DNA from: a virus
Virus record (IMG/VR): IMGVR_UViG_3300048554_000673
Span: 1 to 34,992 of that record
Length of the DNA: 34,992 bases
Direction: 5' to 3' (one strand)
Shown: positions 8,541-17,297 of the stretch, piece after piece
Layout of the letters: every line of letters begins with the position of its first letter
How positions within the stretch are numbered: position 1 is the first letter of the stretch
Translations under genes and position numbers: made by a program
Notes under the pieces: generated by a model
The model's input: the letters and a program-made list of their open reading frames with translations, nothing else
What the model was told of the DNA's origin: nothing
Database searches by the model: none

Positions 8541-10441
8541 GTCTCAGTATTGGCCTGCTCTACTGTGAACATGATACTCCTAACCGTAGCTTTGCCAGCT
8601 ATTTTATAGGAGACAGCCTCCGTACTGAGCCAAGCTGGAGGATAAGAGATTCGATCTGGCTCATACCCAGTATTCATATCTACCTCACCCACGGTGTCAT
8701 CAGTATCTGGATCTTCAGAAGATGAGATGGTAACTAGGCATTGCCCAGTCCCATGAAACCTCAGAGCCTCTACCCTTTTGGTGTCAGCCTCATTGAAGGA
8801 TGTCACACCTTTGTAGACCATGGTGGCATCCTCATCCCCGCCGAACAGCTTAACGATGGAGCCATCTCTCAGGCCAAAGACGTTGCCGCCTATCTCATGC
8901 ACAGCTGTGAATGAATGATCTCGTGCTGCTAGGGTTGACCACTGCTGGCTAACGAAGTCATAGACCAACGCACCTTGGTCGTGGAACAGAAAGAGTTTCT
9001 CCTTCTCGATGATCATGAACGAATCCTCTGTGTTCATGGGGTCGAAGTAATCCTTGTCGAAGTTGGTAGACACCAATGTGGCTCCACCTTCACTGATCTG
9101 ATAGATCCCGTTGTAGCCAAGGTAGTAGTTCTGATCTGAGTTTCCTCGGCCAATACCACCGGAGCCAAAGACAGACTGACTCAAGCTGAAAGCATCAGGG
9201 CTCACACCATAGCCGAACTGAACTCCGCCTTTGGTTATCACAGCGATGTTGCCACCCACCTGTGAGATGGAGCTGATGTCGAAGTTCGCTTCAACAACGT
9301 AAGCACCCGGCCACCAGCTGGGGTTTCCGGGTTCTGATAAGTATAAGTCTCGTCCGATCCACCCAACGTAGAACCCGTTGAATGGCCCAGCCATGCCGTC
9401 GAACTGTTGCGCTGGGATTCCAGCTGAAACCAATGCACCATTGTCTGCCCTGTAACTTGTGGCTAGGGCTGCGCCTAGCTCGATGTTGTCCTTAACGTCT
9501 GTGTAGTTCTGAGTAGCAATCGGAAGTTCCTCTACCAACTGAAAGGTGGTGGTTGCTTCTGTGCCCAGTGAGATTCTATACAGTCTCCAGTGTGTTACCA
9601 GCTCTGGTACAGTCACGCCCTCAATAGAGAATGTCACGCCCTCTGAGCTTTGGCTCACTGAATAGATTTCTGATGGTGTGCTTTCGGTTATCCAGCCCTC
9701 GACGTTCCTAACCCACACCGCAACATAGCGATAATCATAGGCATTGGTATCCCTACTCTCAGGTATAATGGTGTCACCAAGGTCTGACCCATCGCTGTTG
9801 TCAGTGATAGCGGTATTGTAAATCCCTGCGCTCCCTATCCGGGAGGCCAATGTGTTTCCTTTGACCCTACGATAGACGTTCCATTCCATATATGGTGATG
9901 GTACTCCTCGCAGTGGAGGTCTTGATATTCTAATCTGAGACTCCTCTTCAACCAATAGCTCTACCGCAGCACAGCTATCAGACTCACGGAGGACTGCACC
10001 ATTGGCATCCTTCTCCGTGAATGTAACAAAGTATTCGTATGTCCCTGCCAAAATAGAACCACTGCCAAGGCTCGTCAACCTTGGCGTGGCAGGAGGTAGG
10101 AGTTCTGCACCTTGAACTGATAGGTTCTCCGGTGCATCAATCCATAGGTTGGTAGCCGCAGCTCCGTTAATCCTTAGCTTCCATATCTCTGCATCATTCT
10201 TGTAGATGGCGACAGGAAGACCACGGACATCGGAGATCAGGTAGTTCTTCCCACCTGAGATCCATGTGTCCATGTAATTAGCAATCTCTCCATAGTGCCC
10301 CGACTCAACGAAGCTCGGAGATTTAATAGGCTTGAGGCCACCACCCGACAGATCCACGTTCTCAGCGATGAGAGCCTGACCTGTGAACGCAGTCCTGTTG
10401 GGTGCGATCCCAAGGAATCTATTAAGTGTTACTGCTGGCAC
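8537..10441 (-). CDS. Tail hub / DNA-stabilisation-like beta-propeller protein, 634 aa
   Basis: A beta-rich protein with repeated short blades, including an RDLYLSEPGNPSWWPG block, a GVQFGYGVSPDAFSLSQ block and a YNGIYQISEGG block. These are characteristic of podovirus tail-hub or head-DNA-stabilisation proteins of the P22 gp10 type. I start it at the GTG at 10441. It follows AAGGAG with a 9-nt gap and gives MPAVTLNRFLGIAPNRTAF, which begins directly with the conserved part. An upstream ATG at 10540 would add 33 unlikely residues and overlap the previous gene by 119 nt instead of 20 nt. The protein most likely closes the portal and forms the tail tip platform. Confidence 0.75.
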   Translation of the reverse strand: MPAVTLNRFLGIAPNRTAFTGQALIAENVDLSGGGLKPIKSPSFVESGHYGEIANYMDTWISGGKNYLISDVRGLPVAIYKNDAEIWKLRINGAAATNLWIDAPENLSVQGAELLPPATPRLTSLGSGSILAGTYEYFVTFTEKDANGAVLRESDSCAAVELLVEEESQIRISRPPLRGVPSPYMEWNVYRRVKGNTLASRIGSAGIYNTAITDNSDGSDLGDTIIPESRDTNAYDYRYVAVWVRNVEGWITESTPSEIYSVSQSSEGVTFSIEGVTVPELVTHWRLYRISLGTEATTTFQLVEELPIATQNYTDVKDNIELGAALATSYRADNGALVSAGIPAQQFDGMAGPFNGFYVGWIGRDLYLSEPGNPSWWPGAYVVEANFDISSISQVGGNIAVITKGGVQFGYGVSPDAFSLSQSVFGSGGIGRGNSDQNYYLGYNGIYQISEGGATLVSTNFDKDYFDPMNTEDSFMIIEKEKLFLFHDQGALVYDFVSQQWSTLAARDHSFTAVHEIGGNVFGLRDGSIVKLFGGDEDATMVYKGVTSFNEADTKRVEALRFHGTGQCLVTISSSEDPDTDDTVGEVDMNTGYEPDRISYPPAWLSTEAVSYKIAGKATVRSIMFTVEQANTET

Positions 10442-10955
10442 CTTTGGATGCTCCTTTCTTAGGTTGACTTGCTTCACCCCACTCGTAGTTGAGTCGGTTA
10501 AAGCTGGCCTGGCCCAAGCGGAGATTGCCCTTAAACTCACTGAGTTCGACAGGACACTCCTCAGAGTTCACCAGCTGAACGAAGTCCATGATGTTATCTG
10601 GGGTCTGGTACTTGGCGTCGATCTCTAGGATCTCTGCTTGGTATTTAAGTTCTACCATTCGAGCGTCGTCTTCGCTACGCACTTGGCCATTGCCACCATC
10701 GCCCTTGCTGGGTGCCTTCTCGTACTTAGGGAGTACACAGCTATCAATGGTGTCGAGGTAGTAGGCTGGTGCCACCACAGGTTCATCACGATCAAACGCA
10801 ATGCGCTGTGTGTTTACTGTGACAGGTAATGGGAATTGAGACTCATTGGCTCCATTGTTTCGCAAGGTAATAATAACCCAGCGTCTGGAATCAAGATCCC
10901 CTTTCGGTCCTTGGGACTTAGGGATCGGTCTTCGGTGTTTTACTTTGGCATTCAT
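10422..10955 (-). CDS. Hypothetical virion-associated protein, 177 aa
   Basis: First gene after the intrinsic terminator, with a good ribosome-binding site (AAGGAAA, 6 nt before ATG). Residues about 25-80 form a small domain of the kind seen in short phage structural proteins (LPVTVNTQRIAFDRDEPVVAP then YLDTI). The middle is charged, and the C-terminal tail is Lys/Ser/Gly-rich. It overlaps the tail-hub start by 20 nt. Because the capsid block ends just upstream and tail genes follow, a connector or tail-completion role is possible, but I do not recognise a defined family. A weak promoter (TTGATT, 17 nt, TCTAAA) may lie between the terminator and the start. Confidence 0.6.
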   Translation of the reverse strand: MNAKVKHRRPIPKSQGPKGDLDSRRWVIITLRNNGANESQFPLPVTVNTQRIAFDRDEPVVAPAYYLDTIDSCVLPKYEKAPSKGDGGNGQVRSEDDARMVELKYQAEILEIDAKYQTPDNIMDFVQLVNSEECPVELSEFKGNLRLGQASFNRLNYEWGEASQPKKGASKGASSNT

Positions 10956-11011
10956 ATAGCTTTCCTTAATAGAGCTGAGATTAGTTTAGAATAGATGGGA
11001 AGAGTTCAATC

Positions 11012-11044
11012 AAAAAAGGGCTCCGGTTTAACCCAGAGCCCTTT
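11012..11044 (-). terminator. Intrinsic terminator after the capsid genes
   Basis: On the minus strand AAAGGGCTC pairs with GAGCCCTTT around a 12-nt loop, followed by a run of T residues (six As at 11012-11017 on the plus strand, shared with the stem base). It lies 22 nt beyond the stop of the decoration-like gene at 11066 and before the 177-residue gene. It should reduce transcription after the highly expressed major capsid and decoration genes, giving polar control over the tail genes. Confidence 0.85.
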
Positions 11045-11065
11045 GATTGTGGTTAGACCACTGTG

Positions 11066-11386
11066 TTAGATGTCGTCGCGGATAGCTTCGATGTCTAAGA
11101 TTTCAGCTGCGTCATTGAAATCAGCGAGCACAGGCAAGATCACACCAAAGCTTGATGTGATGTTGTTGGTCTTGTCGGAACCATCAAGAAGCGTTGGGCC
11201 TCCAGATGTTACCAAGGTGCGCGTTCCAGCAGCAGCGATCTTGTAGAAGTTACCAGCTGGTAGGTTGGAATTCCATTCAAGAGTAGCTAGGCTAGTGCGA
11301 TTGGTGATGATCAACTTGCTAGGGATAAACCCTAGCTCGATAACCATTTCAGCGTTTGTTGCTGTGACTTGTTTTTGAACTTGCAT
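11066..11386 (-). CDS. Head decoration-like protein, 106 aa
   Basis: A small beta-rich protein directly downstream of the major capsid gene (24-nt gap) and followed by a terminator, so it is probably made in large amounts with the capsid. The pattern FIPSKLIITNRTSLATLEW, then an AAAGTRTLVTSGG block and an acidic C-terminus, matches small phage proteins usually found next to capsid genes. No binding motif is visible. Decoration is the most likely role; it could also be another small virion protein. Confidence 0.55.
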   Translation of the reverse strand: MQVQKQVTATNAEMVIELGFIPSKLIITNRTSLATLEWNSNLPAGNFYKIAAAGTRTLVTSGGPTLLDGSDKTNNITSSFGVILPVLADFNDAAEILDIEAIRDDI

Positions 11387-11410
11387 GTTTTAATCTCCTA
11401 GTTCAGTTAC

Positions 11411-12472
11411 TTAAAATGCTGGGCCAGCTGCATTTTCAGATGCAGTAGTGAACGCAGGAACGCCAGTCTCAATACGGATGAGGTTGTCGTTGTTCAAGAT
11501 GTTACAAGCATAGTAAGTCTTGTAACCGATGTGACCATTCAAGCCAAGCTTGTCATAGCTGTCGCCATTCTCGCTAGGTTTGTGGACCATGACTTTCATA
11601 GAGTTCTCACCTGCAAGCTTAGAGCAAGCGAATGAGTTCTTAGAGAAGATCAAGAATGGGTAAACGTGAGCTGCACCACCTAGACCACGGATGTTGTTAG
11701 TAGCTGGGTTGCCACCAACGCCTTCCCAAGGCAAAGCGATGTTGCTTGTGACGACACGGATCTTACCCATGACGTTACCAATCTCACCGGGAAGAACAGC
11801 AGTCTGACCAGCATAGTGCTCAACACTGATGAAGCTGGCCATGCGACGAATCACAGGAGCTACGTTGGTGTGGCAGTAAGCAATGTAAGAAGGCTGGATA
11901 GGCAAGGTCTCGTAGCTAGGCGAGCTAGTTACTAAGTCTTGGATCTCTTCAGCGTTGTTCTCTTCAAGTGTAGAGATGGCAGCTTCGAGGTCAGATTCAG
12001 TCATGACATTCACGACACCAGCTCGGTTAGCGGCACCAGCAGCGAAGATGGCGTTTGATCCACCCTTGACTACGTTGTATGTCAAAGTCTCGATCTTGCG
12101 GGAGAGGTCGTAAGACATCATATCCACAGCGATCTTGAGGAGATCATCCTCATGAAGCTTCATCATGTTTTCAGGAATGTCTACAACACCACCATAACGG
12201 TAGAGAGTGGTAGAGAAGTCAGACCATGACATCTTAACAGCACTAGGATTAGTGGTGCCAAAGATAGGATTGAGTCCGGTGTCGATGTTGTGGTATCGAC
12301 GGAACTGAATCGTCTGCCCACTGTTCATCGGTAAGTCTTCTTGAACACCCCACTTAGGAAGCATCAAGCGTTTCTGAGAATCGAAAATCAAGCGAGCTGA
12401 GGCTTTGATACCTAGTGCGCCTGAGTTAGAGGTGCGGAATGTAACTGCACCTGCGTTATCTTGTGCTGGCAT
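11411..12472 (-). CDS. Major capsid protein, N4-gp56 type, 353 aa
   Basis: The N-terminal half carries the usual features of N4-gp56-family major capsid proteins: a TIQFRRYHNI stretch (about 49-58), a target region with WSDFSTTLYRYGGVVDIPE (about 86-104), and a long helix with KIETLTYNVVKGG. A PSYIAYCHTNVAPVIRRM segment near 190-207 and a conserved VLPGEIGNVMGKIRVV loop follow. Length is in the normal range for this family. It follows the scaffold gene after 26 nt and has a strong AAAGGAG ribosome-binding site. It builds the icosahedral head shell on the scaffold. Confidence 0.88.
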   Translation of the reverse strand: MPAQDNAGAVTFRTSNSGALGIKASARLIFDSQKRLMLPKWGVQEDLPMNSGQTIQFRRYHNIDTGLNPIFGTTNPSAVKMSWSDFSTTLYRYGGVVDIPENMMKLHEDDLLKIAVDMMSYDLSRKIETLTYNVVKGGSNAIFAAGAANRAGVVNVMTESDLEAAISTLEENNAEEIQDLVTSSPSYETLPIQPSYIAYCHTNVAPVIRRMASFISVEHYAGQTAVLPGEIGNVMGKIRVVTSNIALPWEGVGGNPATNNIRGLGGAAHVYPFLIFSKNSFACSKLAGENSMKVMVHKPSENGDSYDKLGLNGHIGYKTYYACNILNNDNLIRIETGVPAFTTASENAAGPAF

Positions 12473-12498
12473 TTGATATTACTCCTTTGTAATTTTGC

Positions 12499-13500
12499 CT
12501 AAATGTATCTTTTTGCGTTTGGCGCTGAGGTTAATTTCCTGACCTCATCCTGCCAGAGATCTCTGTCTCCAGTAGCTGGAGCTGATGTTCTCTTCCCCGC
12601 ACTTGGACTCCTAGCTGCCGCCATTCGTCGGTGGTTGGGTTCTTCTTTTTCTTCTTCTCTAGGCTGTGCAATGTCATTCTCTCGAATGTACCTATCGAAA
12701 ACTTTCTGCGCTCCTGATACATCATAGCGATCAACGCCATTCAACTGGGTGTCAACCCAGCTCTTTCGGTACTCAAGCCAGTCGTTGAAGTCCGGCGAGT
12801 TTCTTATCTCGGATAGGGTCAGCTCAGGGTACTGACCAGTGATCCAGCTTTCCATGCTGGACCAATACTGAGAATCTTGTTCCGCGCTGGCTTTGCTTTG
12901 CTCTGCCTGCTGGGACTTCTCAGCTCTATCTGTTTCAACTTTTTCAAGGATCGCTTTGACCTGCTCAGCGGCCAAAGACTTGATCATTGTATCCAGTCCC
13001 GGAGTATATTCAAGCAGGTCTTTTACCTCTTGGCTTAACTGAGACTCGTCTAGGCTAGGGATGTCTGGGATTTCAACCTCTGGTTTCGCCTTCGGTTTCT
13101 CCTGTGGCTCGTCCCTTGCTGACAACTTGGCTTCTATAGCAGCAAGTTTTTCCTCCATACTCTTTAGTGCAGTCTGGGATTCAATAGCCTCTTTCTTCCA
13201 GTCTTTGCGCTGCTTCTTGCCCTCCTCTACAGGGCTCTCTTCCTCTTCAGTTGCCTCTGCTTGGTCTTCGAGAGTGGCTTCGTCAATGGTTTCTTCGGTG
13301 CTGGCTGGCTCTTGGGTTCTTCCGTCTTCGTCTGGGATACGGTTGAACTCTGTGGCTTTGGCTCTGTCGCCTTCGCCTTCGGTAAGGGCTTTGACTTCAG
13401 CGTCCCAGATTTCTTTGGAGCTGACTTCTTGGGTTCCGGCATTGGAATCTCCTTCTAGTGTTGCTGTGTTTGTTTCTTCGCTAATAGCTGCGTCGCTCAT
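12499..13500 (-). CDS. Probable capsid scaffolding protein, 333 aa
   Basis: A highly charged, Glu/Lys/Gln/Ser-rich protein with predicted coiled coil at about residues 95-130 and 160-215 and a basic C-terminal tail (RRMAAARSPSAGKR onward). These are usual properties of phage scaffolds, and it sits between portal and major capsid genes where scaffolds normally lie. Its start overlaps the stop of the 71-residue gene by 4 nt. There is no sequence motif that proves the role, so the call rests on composition, size and position. Confidence 0.72.
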   Translation of the reverse strand: MSDAAISEETNTATLEGDSNAGTQEVSSKEIWDAEVKALTEGEGDRAKATEFNRIPDEDGRTQEPASTEETIDEATLEDQAEATEEEESPVEEGKKQRKDWKKEAIESQTALKSMEEKLAAIEAKLSARDEPQEKPKAKPEVEIPDIPSLDESQLSQEVKDLLEYTPGLDTMIKSLAAEQVKAILEKVETDRAEKSQQAEQSKASAEQDSQYWSSMESWITGQYPELTLSEIRNSPDFNDWLEYRKSWVDTQLNGVDRYDVSGAQKVFDRYIRENDIAQPREEEKEEPNHRRMAAARSPSAGKRTSAPATGDRDLWQDEVRKLTSAPNAKRYI

Positions 13501-13712
13501 ATGACATCCTCGAATAGATTGATGAAACTTTTAAGGGTAGCTATCCTACCCTGTAAGAATAGAAGTCCATCTGGCTTAACCCCGTCAGCTTCGACTCTGG
13601 CCCTAGCCAGCTCCTGCTTTAGATTAGTTAGAACCTTTCCGAACTCCGTACACCCAGCTAAAAAACGGGTGTCATCAGCGGTTAGAATTTCTTGGGCGTC
13701 TAGGTCGTCCAT
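13497..13712 (-). CDS. Small hypothetical protein between portal and scaffold, 71 aa
   Basis: A short helical protein with Leu/Phe-rich helices (VLTNLKQELARAR near 28-40 and a C-terminal RIATLKSFINLFEDVI). It starts 38 nt inside the end of the portal gene after a very strong GGAGGAGG ribosome-binding site and ends in an ATGA overlap with the scaffold. This arrangement supports real translation. No family was recognised; a portal- or scaffold-associated role is only suggested by position. Confidence 0.6.
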   Translation of the reverse strand: MDDLDAQEILTADDTRFLAGCTEFGKVLTNLKQELARARVEADGVKPDGLLFLQGRIATLKSFINLFEDVI

Positions 13713-15837
13713 TGTTTCCTCCTCCTGATTCCTGCTGCTTGGCTTCTATGTCAGCCAACTTCATTAGCTTCTTGGTATCATCACCAGCCGTCTTGACTTG
13801 GGCTTGGATCTGTGCCAATGCCAGTCTGGTCTCAGCACTGAGCTGACCTTTGACCTTCTCCATCTCAATGTCGAACTGATGCTCCATGAATTGTTTCTGT
13901 TGCTCCATCTGCATTCCAGCAGCTTGTTGCTCCATCTGCTGTTGCTGTTGCTGTTGCATCTTAACTGCAACCTCATCCACAGTAAGCATATAACGTTCGG
14001 GGTCGATGTTACCAGCGATGGCCCAGTCTTCCACGATAGGATCCGACTTGATCTTAACCTGAAGTGCAGGCAGCTGCTGACTCATCAAGAGCAATCTCTC
14101 AAGATCTAGCTTGCGGAGATGCTTGTTCTCAAAGGTAGCGAACCCAGTAGCCTGAATAGAGAAGTCACCTTTGACGTTGTTATCTTTAAGGAACTCCATG
14201 TTCCAATCGTAGAATGATTCAACGATGGGTATCCAAGCGTGCATGTCGTAGTTCTTTAACACAAGACCAAGTTGCTTACTAGCACTGGCGATCTTCTGGT
14301 TCTCGGCATAGGCAGTAGATGATTCACCACCCCCACCACCTTCAAGAATCCTTGGTACGCCAGAGCTTTGATCAGCCCACTGCACCATGGTGCCAATGGC
14401 TTCAAGCACACCAGCTGTCACATCAGGAAAGAAGATCGGTTGGATCAACTTACGAACGTCACCATCTTGGAATGCTCCATCGAACTCCCAGTTTCTACCC
14501 GGATAGAGTTCAAGGCTTTCACCACGCTTGAGCTTACTCTTATCAATGGCAGTCATGAGATTACCGCTGAGTCTCTTGTTGTCGATGTACATTCTCATCA
14601 AACGGTTGACGTTCTTCTGAGCGTCAAAGATCTTCTGAGCTACACCGCGACCGAAAGCAGATCCGGGAACCTTAGTCCATGGCACCATGTGATATGGTCT
14701 ACGTCCACCGGGGAATGGATTAACCACACACTTGATCACTCTCTGGTTACAGAAAATAACTATGGCTTCTGTGAAATGTGAATCCCTTCCTTCAAGATCG
14801 TCGATATAATCTTTCAAGTATTTATTCTGGACTGATCCAGAGAATGTGAACACGTCGTAGTTTAAATTTGAGTGGCCACTCTCTACTGCTTCTGATGGCC
14901 CCTCGGAGGTATTGAATCCATGCTGCGGCTCATTCTTCTCTTCGATGTCGAGAAGCAAACGATCAAACTCATCCTTGATATATTCGTATTCGTACTCCTC
15001 GGCATCGGCATCTTTGCTGATGATGGAGTCACTTGGGAACACAAGAGAGTATAGGTCTTGAAGTCCGGGAGCTGAGATCTTTTCACGGTGGAAGAATCCA
15101 ATCCCATTCTGAACCATGCCACCACACTCAGGATCTGGCCAGCAATCCCATGGACTGAGGTTTGATACCGTTGGCACGTCCTCATACACTTCTTTCTTAG
15201 TGAAGCCTTGCTTTCCTTTAACCCATCGGTAGCGTTTCTTTCTTATGACTCGTGGGCTTTCTAAGAAAGCTGTGCCATATAGGGCTCCGTCATAGATGGA
15301 GATCAAACCAACACTGGCTGCATCTGATTCAGCGAACTGATCATCTAATCTTTTCTTCATGTTCTTGATGCGAGCTTCCAGCGTCTTCTTATCCATAGCC
15401 ATCTGAGCGACTTGTTGCTGACCCTCTGGCCCGATAGGTGTTTCACCATCTGCCATTTGTTCCATAGCAGCCATCATAGCTGGGTCATCAGGGATAGGAG
15501 TTGTCTTCACATCATAAGGAAACTTGCCTCCTTTGAAAAGAATATCCTGTAGCTGAGCCTGAGCTGCTGTTACCTTCTGTTCAGTGAGGGGATAGAAAGC
15601 TTTCGACCTCCACGATTTGGATGCTCGTGTCGATGTCTCACTCTCGGAGTCATCAAACTTCCCATTGAAGTTATCATGGGCTCTTGTCCAGTCAGCTTCA
15701 ATCGCTACCTTGCGGTGATCCTTCCAGCCTTCGAGGAGACCACTGAGGTGTTGAAATAACTTGGGTGCTCTAGTCTCATCAGCCTCCTTGGAATCCATGG
15801 GTCTAACCGACATAGGTAATATAGGTTTATCTTGCAT
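13675..15837 (-). CDS. Portal protein, 720 aa
   Basis: The large protein immediately downstream of the terminase large subunit (1-nt TGATG overlap), of a length typical for N4-like or P22-like podovirus portals. Visible features include an N-terminal charged helical region, a wing/stem section with FGRGVAQKIFDAQKNVNRL (about 408-426), and the later helical QLPALQVKIKSDPIVEDW segment. Near residues 621-645 there is a Gln-rich tract (seven Gln in a row) followed by more Gln/Met repeats, and the C-terminus is Gly/Asn/Arg-rich. It forms the dodecameric DNA entry ring that docks the terminase and later the tail hub. Confidence 0.87.
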   Translation of the reverse strand: MQDKPILPMSVRPMDSKEADETRAPKLFQHLSGLLEGWKDHRKVAIEADWTRAHDNFNGKFDDSESETSTRASKSWRSKAFYPLTEQKVTAAQAQLQDILFKGGKFPYDVKTTPIPDDPAMMAAMEQMADGETPIGPEGQQQVAQMAMDKKTLEARIKNMKKRLDDQFAESDAASVGLISIYDGALYGTAFLESPRVIRKKRYRWVKGKQGFTKKEVYEDVPTVSNLSPWDCWPDPECGGMVQNGIGFFHREKISAPGLQDLYSLVFPSDSIISKDADAEEYEYEYIKDEFDRLLLDIEEKNEPQHGFNTSEGPSEAVESGHSNLNYDVFTFSGSVQNKYLKDYIDDLEGRDSHFTEAIVIFCNQRVIKCVVNPFPGGRRPYHMVPWTKVPGSAFGRGVAQKIFDAQKNVNRLMRMYIDNKRLSGNLMTAIDKSKLKRGESLELYPGRNWEFDGAFQDGDVRKLIQPIFFPDVTAGVLEAIGTMVQWADQSSGVPRILEGGGGGESSTAYAENQKIASASKQLGLVLKNYDMHAWIPIVESFYDWNMEFLKDNNVKGDFSIQATGFATFENKHLRKLDLERLLLMSQQLPALQVKIKSDPIVEDWAIAGNIDPERYMLTVDEVAVKMQQQQQQQMEQQAAGMQMEQQKQFMEHQFDIEMEKVKGQLSAETRLALAQIQAQVKTAGDDTKKLMKLADIEAKQQESGGGNNGRPRRPRNSNR

Positions 15838-17297
15838 CAGTTATCCTCTTCAAACAGGTCATCCATGAATCTTTCTCTTGAGTTTTTATCTCGCCGTATA
15901 TCATCTATTGTATCTGGATGCCTGCTGGAATTAAGAGATAGGCACAGGTATTTAATGACATCATAGCTGTGATTCTCTTGATAATCAGCAAGGCGCTCAG
16001 AGTGTATCTTATGTCGGGACAGCGTAGGTAAAGTTCTTATTGTGTGGACGCAGTCCCTAGTGAAGTACATTTGTGGTCTGTCATCGTATCCTATAAGCCT
16101 AGTTCTTATAAGCTCAGTTCCAGTTATCTCTGAACCCGGGCTCTTAATGGCTGGCACAAAGGTGATGCCCAGTTTATAGAAGGCATCGTAGATAGGGGTG
16201 CCATTGAGAACTTGGAAGATCTGTGTGTCAGCTGGCCCCGGCTTGATGAACAGATTATCTCCATCACCCATCTCTCGTCTGCGGATCTCATTAGCCACTT
16301 CATGGGCTGACATCTTCACACCCTCATTGATCTTATTACCGGGCTTCCATCCATAAAACTCGTTGTAGAAAACGATGGACCCAGCGGGGAAACACCCACG
16401 CTTATTGTAAAGCTCCTCTCCAGTAGAGATAAAAGCCCTGAGATAGCAGAAAGGTGTGGAGCTACCCCAATCAAAACACCTGAACCTATCGAAGTGCTCT
16501 GGTATATCCTGTGGTGTGATTGAATGATTGATGACATGCTTGCTTGGATACCAAACATCAGAGAACATAGCACCTAGAGCCACAGACCAATCACCATGAC
16601 GCCAAGCCTTACGGACAACTGGGTCTTTGATACGCTCTAACTGGCGCATGTATGTGGGGTCGCTGGCTAGATGGGGGTTATCATCTACTGTAGACTGGAA
16701 GAAAGCCCTAGTCTGATCGAACTCATTCTTAATGATCCTGTTGCCTGCTGGCCACGGGTCAATGAAGTAGTTCTTAACTGCTGTGTGGTTAAACCCACCG
16801 GGGTTTCCAGTATAAATGATCTGGCCTTTGATGCCATGGGGGTTACGAAGACAAGCCATGAATGTGTCATTGATTGTCTCGAAGGGTAGCTTGAAGTCAC
16901 AGATCTCATCGAATCCAATCATGGTGTACTCGTGACCCTTGTACTTTTTCAAGTCGTCGATGTGTTCAATCTGCCTCATCTTGAGCCAAGCTCCCTCGAA
17001 GGGGCCTTTGAATCTGAACTCTCTTGTCTGACCTGAGATGTAGGTAGCTATGCCGTTGACCTCTAGTATGTCCTTGCCTTTATCAACAAGGTCAGAGAGA
17101 TCATCGAAGTTCTCACGGAAGAATATGATCTTACTCTTGCCTCTATTCTTCTCGATGTGCTGTAGAACTTTGCCGAATAGGAACGAACTTTTCCCGCTCC
17201 CCCTCCCTCCGCCAAACATAACCTCATCGCAATCACAGATGAAAGCGTTGGTCTGTGGGCCGGGGTTCGGCTTCCAGATAATATTCTGGTTGCTCAT
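15837..17297 (-). CDS. terL: Terminase large subunit, 486 aa
   Basis: The packaging motor ATPase/nuclease. Walker A is GGRGSGKS at residues 30-37. Walker B ends in FDE with Asp130 and catalytic Glu131. A coupling-type motif YTGNPGG is at about 162-168. The RNase-H-like nuclease domain has acidic residues in the expected places: Asp276 (CFDWGSS), Asp357 (GPADTQ) and Asp446 (YDVIKY). Length is normal. The start overlaps the collagen-like gene by 4 nt, and the stop overlaps the portal start by 1 nt. The small-subunit candidate is far away, at 33268, at the head of the operon. Confidence 0.95.
   Translation of the reverse strand: MSNQNIIWKPNPGPQTNAFICDCDEVMFGGGRGSGKSSFLFGKVLQHIEKNRGKSKIIFFRENFDDLSDLVDKGKDILEVNGIATYISGQTREFRFKGPFEGAWLKMRQIEHIDDLKKYKGHEYTMIGFDEICDFKLPFETINDTFMACLRNPHGIKGQIIYTGNPGGFNHTAVKNYFIDPWPAGNRIIKNEFDQTRAFFQSTVDDNPHLASDPTYMRQLERIKDPVVRKAWRHGDWSVALGAMFSDVWYPSKHVINHSITPQDIPEHFDRFRCFDWGSSTPFCYLRAFISTGEELYNKRGCFPAGSIVFYNEFYGWKPGNKINEGVKMSAHEVANEIRRREMGDGDNLFIKPGPADTQIFQVLNGTPIYDAFYKLGITFVPAIKSPGSEITGTELIRTRLIGYDDRPQMYFTRDCVHTIRTLPTLSRHKIHSERLADYQENHSYDVIKYLCLSLNSSRHPDTIDDIRRDKNSRERFMDDLFEEDN

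Noticed and set aside
12531-12740. Lys/Arg-rich 69-codon minus-strand frame in the scaffold region
   Set aside because: Alternative-frame reading of the scaffold C-terminus without its own ribosome-binding site.
13061-13504. 147-codon plus-strand open frame across the scaffold gene
   Set aside because: Ser/Leu-rich translation typical of an antisense reading of a Glu/Lys-rich gene; the minus-strand scaffold fits the operon.
13915-13975. CAG/CAA-type repeat within the portal gene as a possible microsatellite element
   Set aside because: It is explained as a glutamine tract in a portal C-terminal region and keeps the reading frame.
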